DNA of 64,000 nucleotides from Nonomuraea montanisoli (GTDB lineage Bacteria > Actinomycetota > Actinomycetes > Streptosporangiales > Streptosporangiaceae): the NCBI RefSeq assembly GCF_013363975.1, contig NZ_JABWGN010000003.1, forward strand, positions 434,001-498,000, in the 5' to 3' direction. Within the stretch, counting starts at the first letter, position 1, and every line of letters begins with the position of its first letter. The position numbers and the translations under genes are program-made. The notes below the pieces were generated by a model that made no database searches, was not told where the DNA came from, and saw nothing but the letters and a program-made list of their open reading frames with translations. Shown here one piece after another: positions 60,705 to 64,000 of this stretch.

Positions 60705-61286
60705 TCAGGGATAGATCTTCTTGTTCTCCCGCAGCATCGCGACGAACTTCTCGATGCGCGCCGCCCGGGTGGCGGCCTTCTTGGCGTCGCCCACCCGGTG
60801 GAGGATCGCGAAGCGGTTCCTGCTGTCCAGCGTGGCGAAGAACGCCGCCGCGGCCGGGTCGGCGTCCAGGGCCGCCCGCAGGTCGTCGGGCACCTCCGCG
60901 GTCTTCTGCGGGGCGTAGGCCGCCTCCCACCTGCCGTCGGCCCTGGCCGCCTCGATCTGGGCCAGGCCGGCGCGGCGCATCATCCCGGCGGCGACGAGTT
61001 CATCGGCCCGGACGCGGTTCACCTGCGACCACCTGCTCCTGGCCGTGCGCGGGGTGAAGCGCTGCAGCCAGTGCTCGGCGTCGAACGTGCGCTTCTGCCC
61101 GTCGATCCAGCCGAAGCACAGCGCCACGTCGAGCGCCTCGGCGTAGCTGACCGAGGCGATGCCGGACTCCTTCTTCGCGATCTTCAGCCAGAGCCCCGGC
61201 ACCGCTTCGTGCTCGGCTTCCAGCCAGTTCTCGAACGCGGCCTGGGAGGGGAAGGCGAGGATGGGGAGGTCTTGCTTTTCCGTCAC
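60705..61286 (-). CDS. YdeI/OmpD-associated family protein
   Basis: A protein of about 193 residues with the YdeI-type pattern: FPSQAAFENWLEAEHEAVPGLWLKIAKKESGIASVSYAEALDVALCFGWIDGQKRTFDAEHWLQRFTPRTARSRWSQVNRVRADELVAAGMM, then DLRAALDADPAAAAFFATLDSRNRFAILHRVGDAKKAATRAARIEKFVAML. The C-terminal helices match the YdeI/OmpD-associated domain. Some relatives are called bacteriocin-protection proteins, and the biochemical role is unclear. A GTG at 61286 is the likely start; the frame is open to 61337. Confidence 0.82.
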   Translation of the reverse strand: MTEKQDLPILAFPSQAAFENWLEAEHEAVPGLWLKIAKKESGIASVSYAEALDVALCFGWIDGQKRTFDAEHWLQRFTPRTARSRWSQVNRVRADELVAAGMMRRAGLAQIEAARADGRWEAAYAPQKTAEVPDDLRAALDADPAAAAFFATLDSRNRFAILHRVGDAKKAATRAARIEKFVAMLRENKKIYP

Positions 61287-61456
61287 GATCTGCAGCACTC
61301 CTTCAAGCGGAAGACCAACGGCGAGCGGACGTGGCACATGCTACGGCGCGCCCTTCCTCCCAGGACGCCCTGATCGGCCCGGCGGTGACGGCGTTGATCA
61401 ACTAAACTCCCACGCCTGCCCGTCGCCCCTCCCCGACGACACCATCGGAGTCCCCC

Positions 61457-63961
61457 ATCAGCAGCTCGAACCTGTTACAAGTCTCCGCACTGGACGATTG
61501 GCGCCACCCTCTCGCCTCGGCCTCGGACGTCCTCGCGCCCGCCCTCGGCGCGGGCCTGCTACCGGACGCGCTCATCGAGGCCGTGTTCGCCGACGACGAC
61601 CCCGTGCGGCTCGGCCGGCTGGCCGGCAACAAATCGCTCATCGCCGCCGAGCCGTCGCTGGTCGACCGGCTCGCCGCCACCGGCTACGCCGACGTGATGA
61701 AGGGGGCTCTGGGCAGCATGGTCGACGTCATGTCGGACAAGCCCTCACTGTGGTCGCGCGCATGGTCGCCGCGTGCCCGGCGGAACATCCTGGCGGCCCC
61801 CCGCGGCGCCGGCTGGACCGGCCCGGAAGGCGCGCTCGCCGACCTGTTCGAGTTCACGTGCACCATGCCGCAGGCCGCCGTGGTCTGTCCCCTGCCGGGC
61901 GCCGCGCGTACCTGCCTGGAGAAGGCGGGCGGCACGCTCACCCGCGCCGAGCAGCTTCGCGCCCTGCTCACCATCCACGACCACGACGGCGGGCGGGCCG
62001 CCCTGGAGCAGCTCGCCGACGCCGGCGCCCTGCGCCCCGACGTCGTAGAGGTCGTACGGGAGGCGCTGACCGACGCCGGCGCCCTGCGGAAGGCGGTCGA
62101 GCTCGCCGAGGGCACCGGCGGACTGATCGAGGAGCTCCACGACGACCGTCCGGAGCAGCGTCGTGAGGAGTGCCTGGCGCTGCGCGAACAGATCGACTGG
62201 ACCGCCGTGGCCGCCGCCGCCGCGAGCCGGCCCTTCGACGAGAAGGCCACCGCGCTGCTGATCGCCCGCCCCGACTTTCCCAACGAGCTCCGTACGGCCT
62301 GGTATCAGGAGCGGGGCGTGCTGGTCGCGACCCACTCGGCACGCGTGGACCCGGGGATGTTCACTCTGGACCCGGGCGGGCCGCGCGCCGCCAAGGCGAC
62401 GGCCGTCCTGGTACGCCGCGGGCTCGACGAGGGGCTCTCAGCCGCGCAGGTGCTGGAGTCGGCGCGGCCCGCCGCCGCGGTGCTGGAGGCCGTCCGGCAG
62501 CCGCCCGAGGCGAGCGGCGGCGCGTGGAGAGATCTCGCGGCCCTGCTCGCCGACCTGGTTCGCGAGCGCCTGGGAGACGACGTCGAGGCGTGGCGGTCGG
62601 CGCGGGCGCTGCTGTCCCGGTTCGGCGGGACGGTTCCCGAGCTCCTCGACAAGTCCGCCACCACATCGGCGAAGTCCGAAGGCGGCTGGCCCGGCGGGGC
62701 CGGCATGCCCGCCCCGGAGCGTTCCTCCTCGGTCACCGGCGCACGGGCGGCCTTCCTCACGCTGCTGGACGCCGCGCCCACCGCCACGCACGCCGCCCTG
62801 CTGCCCCATCTGGACGATCGCACCGTCTGCGACCTGTTCGGTCACGGGCGGTGGCGGACGGAGTGGATCGACCTCGCGCTGACCGCGCGGCAGCCCGGCT
62901 GCGTACGGGTGCTGGCGAACTGCGCCTCGCTCACCGCCGGCGCCGTCGAGGCGCTGATGCGTCTGGACGATCCCGCCGTCAACGCCCGCCTGTTCCGGCG
63001 GTCCGGCGCCACGGCCCCGCAGCGCGAGCGCCTGCTGTCCGGACGTCCCATGCGAGAGGGCGCCACGGAGCCGCTGCCGCTCGACCCCGCCCTGATCCAG
63101 GAGCTCATGCGACGCACCTCGGGATGGCGTGGACGCGACCCGGTGGACTGTGCCGACGTCGAGCTGCAACGGCACATCCTGGAGCACGTCCGGGTCCGCG
63201 GGATCGTCCCGCAACTACGGATGGTGCTGAACCTGTGGGAGCGCCACGGCGCGGACGCGGTGGCCGCGCTCCTGGAGAACCCGCCGAGGGCGGTCTCCCA
63301 CACCCGCATGGTCATCCGCAGGGAGGTCCGCAAGACCGTCACGAGGTTGCTGGCCGGAAAGGACCGTGACGCCGCCCTCGCCGAGCTCCGGGCGGAGGTC
63401 GCCGAGGGCGAGACGGTCCGATGGCAGAGCGCGGCGCTGCGCGAGCAGCACTTCTCCGGAGCCGAGCTGTTCCGGGAGGCCCACCACTGGCGCTGGGCGG
63501 AGCTGCTGGCCGAGCACGCCCGTCACCCGCTGCCTCCCCTGGTGCTGAAGGGGCTGAGCAACATCCCCGAGTGTTCCCGGGAGTTCCGCGACGAGTCCGA
63601 GGCGATCGGCGACGACAGCGCGCCGGACGAGCTCCAGCTCCTGCTGGACGAGGGCCGGACGTCACTGGAGATCCTGGGCGCCTCGAACATCACCCCCTAC
63701 TGGGGGAGCTGGCTGCTCCAGGCGGTCAGGTGGGAGGGGTTGACCTGGGACGACGTCCTTGAGCACGCGCGTCCGGCCCATGTCGTCCTGAAAGGCTGGG
63801 GCGACCACATGCGGACGCAGCTCGCCCCGCTGGTACGTGAGCACCTCGACCCCAGCCCGCAGGCCTGGGTGCTGGCTCTGCGCATGCTGCCCGAGTTCAC
63901 CGGATCGGTGGCCGAGCTGGTGCGCACCGCGGCCGCCGCCACCGGCGTCGAAACGGAGTGA
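61457..63961 (+). CDS. Large hypothetical protein, start codon uncertain
   Basis: The first standard start is a GTG at 61583, giving 792 residues. The same frame reads convincingly further upstream (SSSNLLQVSALDDWRHPLASASDVLAPALGAGLLPDALIEA), and the only start-like site there is an ATC at 61457, 6 bases after GGAG. The body is a helical, HEAT-like protein with repeats such as LRALLTIHDHDGGRAALEQLADAGALRPDVVEVVREAL. No enzymatic motif is seen. The following gene starts 2 bases after its stop, so they form an operon. Function unknown. Confidence 0.6.
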   Translation: MSSSNLLQVSALDDWRHPLASASDVLAPALGAGLLPDALIEAVFADDDPVRLGRLAGNKSLIAAEPSLVDRLAATGYADVMKGALGSMVDVMSDKPSLWSRAWSPRARRNILAAPRGAGWTGPEGALADLFEFTCTMPQAAVVCPLPGAARTCLEKAGGTLTRAEQLRALLTIHDHDGGRAALEQLADAGALRPDVVEVVREALTDAGALRKAVELAEGTGGLIEELHDDRPEQRREECLALREQIDWTAVAAAAASRPFDEKATALLIARPDFPNELRTAWYQERGVLVATHSARVDPGMFTLDPGGPRAAKATAVLVRRGLDEGLSAAQVLESARPAAAVLEAVRQPPEASGGAWRDLAALLADLVRERLGDDVEAWRSARALLSRFGGTVPELLDKSATTSAKSEGGWPGGAGMPAPERSSSVTGARAAFLTLLDAAPTATHAALLPHLDDRTVCDLFGHGRWRTEWIDLALTARQPGCVRVLANCASLTAGAVEALMRLDDPAVNARLFRRSGATAPQRERLLSGRPMREGATEPLPLDPALIQELMRRTSGWRGRDPVDCADVELQRHILEHVRVRGIVPQLRMVLNLWERHGADAVAALLENPPRAVSHTRMVIRREVRKTVTRLLAGKDRDAALAELRAEVAEGETVRWQSAALREQHFSGAELFREAHHWRWAELLAEHARHPLPPLVLKGLSNIPECSREFRDESEAIGDDSAPDELQLLLDEGRTSLEILGASNITPYWGSWLLQAVRWEGLTWDDVLEHARPAHVVLKGWGDHMRTQLAPLVREHLDPSPQAWVLALRMLPEFTGSVAELVRTAAAATGVETE

Positions 63962-63963
63962 AC

Positions 63964-64000
63964 ATGTCTGGATACCACTGGGCCGAGGTCCCGGCGCTGG
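63964..64000 (+). CDS. Start of the next gene (partial)
   Basis: An ATG 2 bases after the previous stop opens a frame reading MSGYHWAEVPAL that runs off the window end. The tight spacing and reading direction suggest one operon with the large hypothetical gene. Nothing can be said about its function. Confidence 0.5.
   Translation, partial: MSGYHWAEVPAL

Overview
The window is very GC-rich, has dense ATGA/GTGA gene overlaps and many GTG starts, and encodes typical actinomycete families (Scr1-type XRE/DUF397 pair, DUF6158, F420-type LLM oxidoreductase, Tat lipoproteins, IdeR/DmdR-type iron boxes). It looks like chromosomal DNA of a filamentous actinomycete, plausibly Streptosporangiales (Nonomuraea-like), but the genus is inferred, not shown.

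Layout: (a) 1-5.8 kb: the end of a hydantoinase B/oxoprolinase gene, a Uma2-family gene, and a corrinoid uptake and salvage operon (btuF-btuC-btuD-cbiZ, minus strand) behind a recognisable cobalamin riboswitch, then a Gfo/Idh/MocA oxidoreductase. (b) 5.9-13.1 kb: a tightly coupled minus-strand operon (PhyH dioxygenase, phosphotriesterase-like hydrolase, P450, SDR), a divergent F420-type LLM oxidoreductase, a quinone oxidoreductase with a SoxR-box-like promoter, a histidine phosphatase and a NIPSNAP-like gene. Two almost identical 14-bp palindromes resembling KstR2 sites sit at 9618 and 13060 and suggest one TetR-type regulon of unknown substrate. (c) 13.1-17.8 kb: XRE-DUF397 with a divergent anti-sigma-type ATPase, and a helicase-associated-domain protein. 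(d) 17.8-21.9 kb: a siderophore ABC transporter with two iron boxes in the divergent promoter.

(e) 21.9-36.4 kb: chromosomal metabolic, signalling and housekeeping genes: M20 peptidase, EEP-fold protein, GroES-like protein, two-component system, secY paralogue, TetR plus UvrA-like ATPase, DUF1445, LysR and others. (f) 36.6-48.6 kb: a mosaic of transferred DNA. It has a tRNA-Met, a GntR/UTRA regulator of the kind found on actinomycete integrative elements, an AT-richer unknown gene, a tRNA-Ser-like 3' fragment, a degraded tyrosine integrase and a transposase remnant. It ends in a complete four-gene JetABCD (Wadjet) anti-plasmid system at 41763-48631, the most notable system in the window. It matches a known family, not a new one.

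(g) 48.7-64 kb: two small unknown genes, then a LacI-controlled arabinan or arabino-oligosaccharide operon (Tat lipoprotein binding protein, two permeases, GH43, GH51) ended by a strong hairpin. After it come a secreted beta-helix protein, a BKACE-type protein, a YdeI-like protein and a large unknown gene whose coding signal runs upstream of any standard start codon. A further gene starts at 63964 and is cut by the window end.
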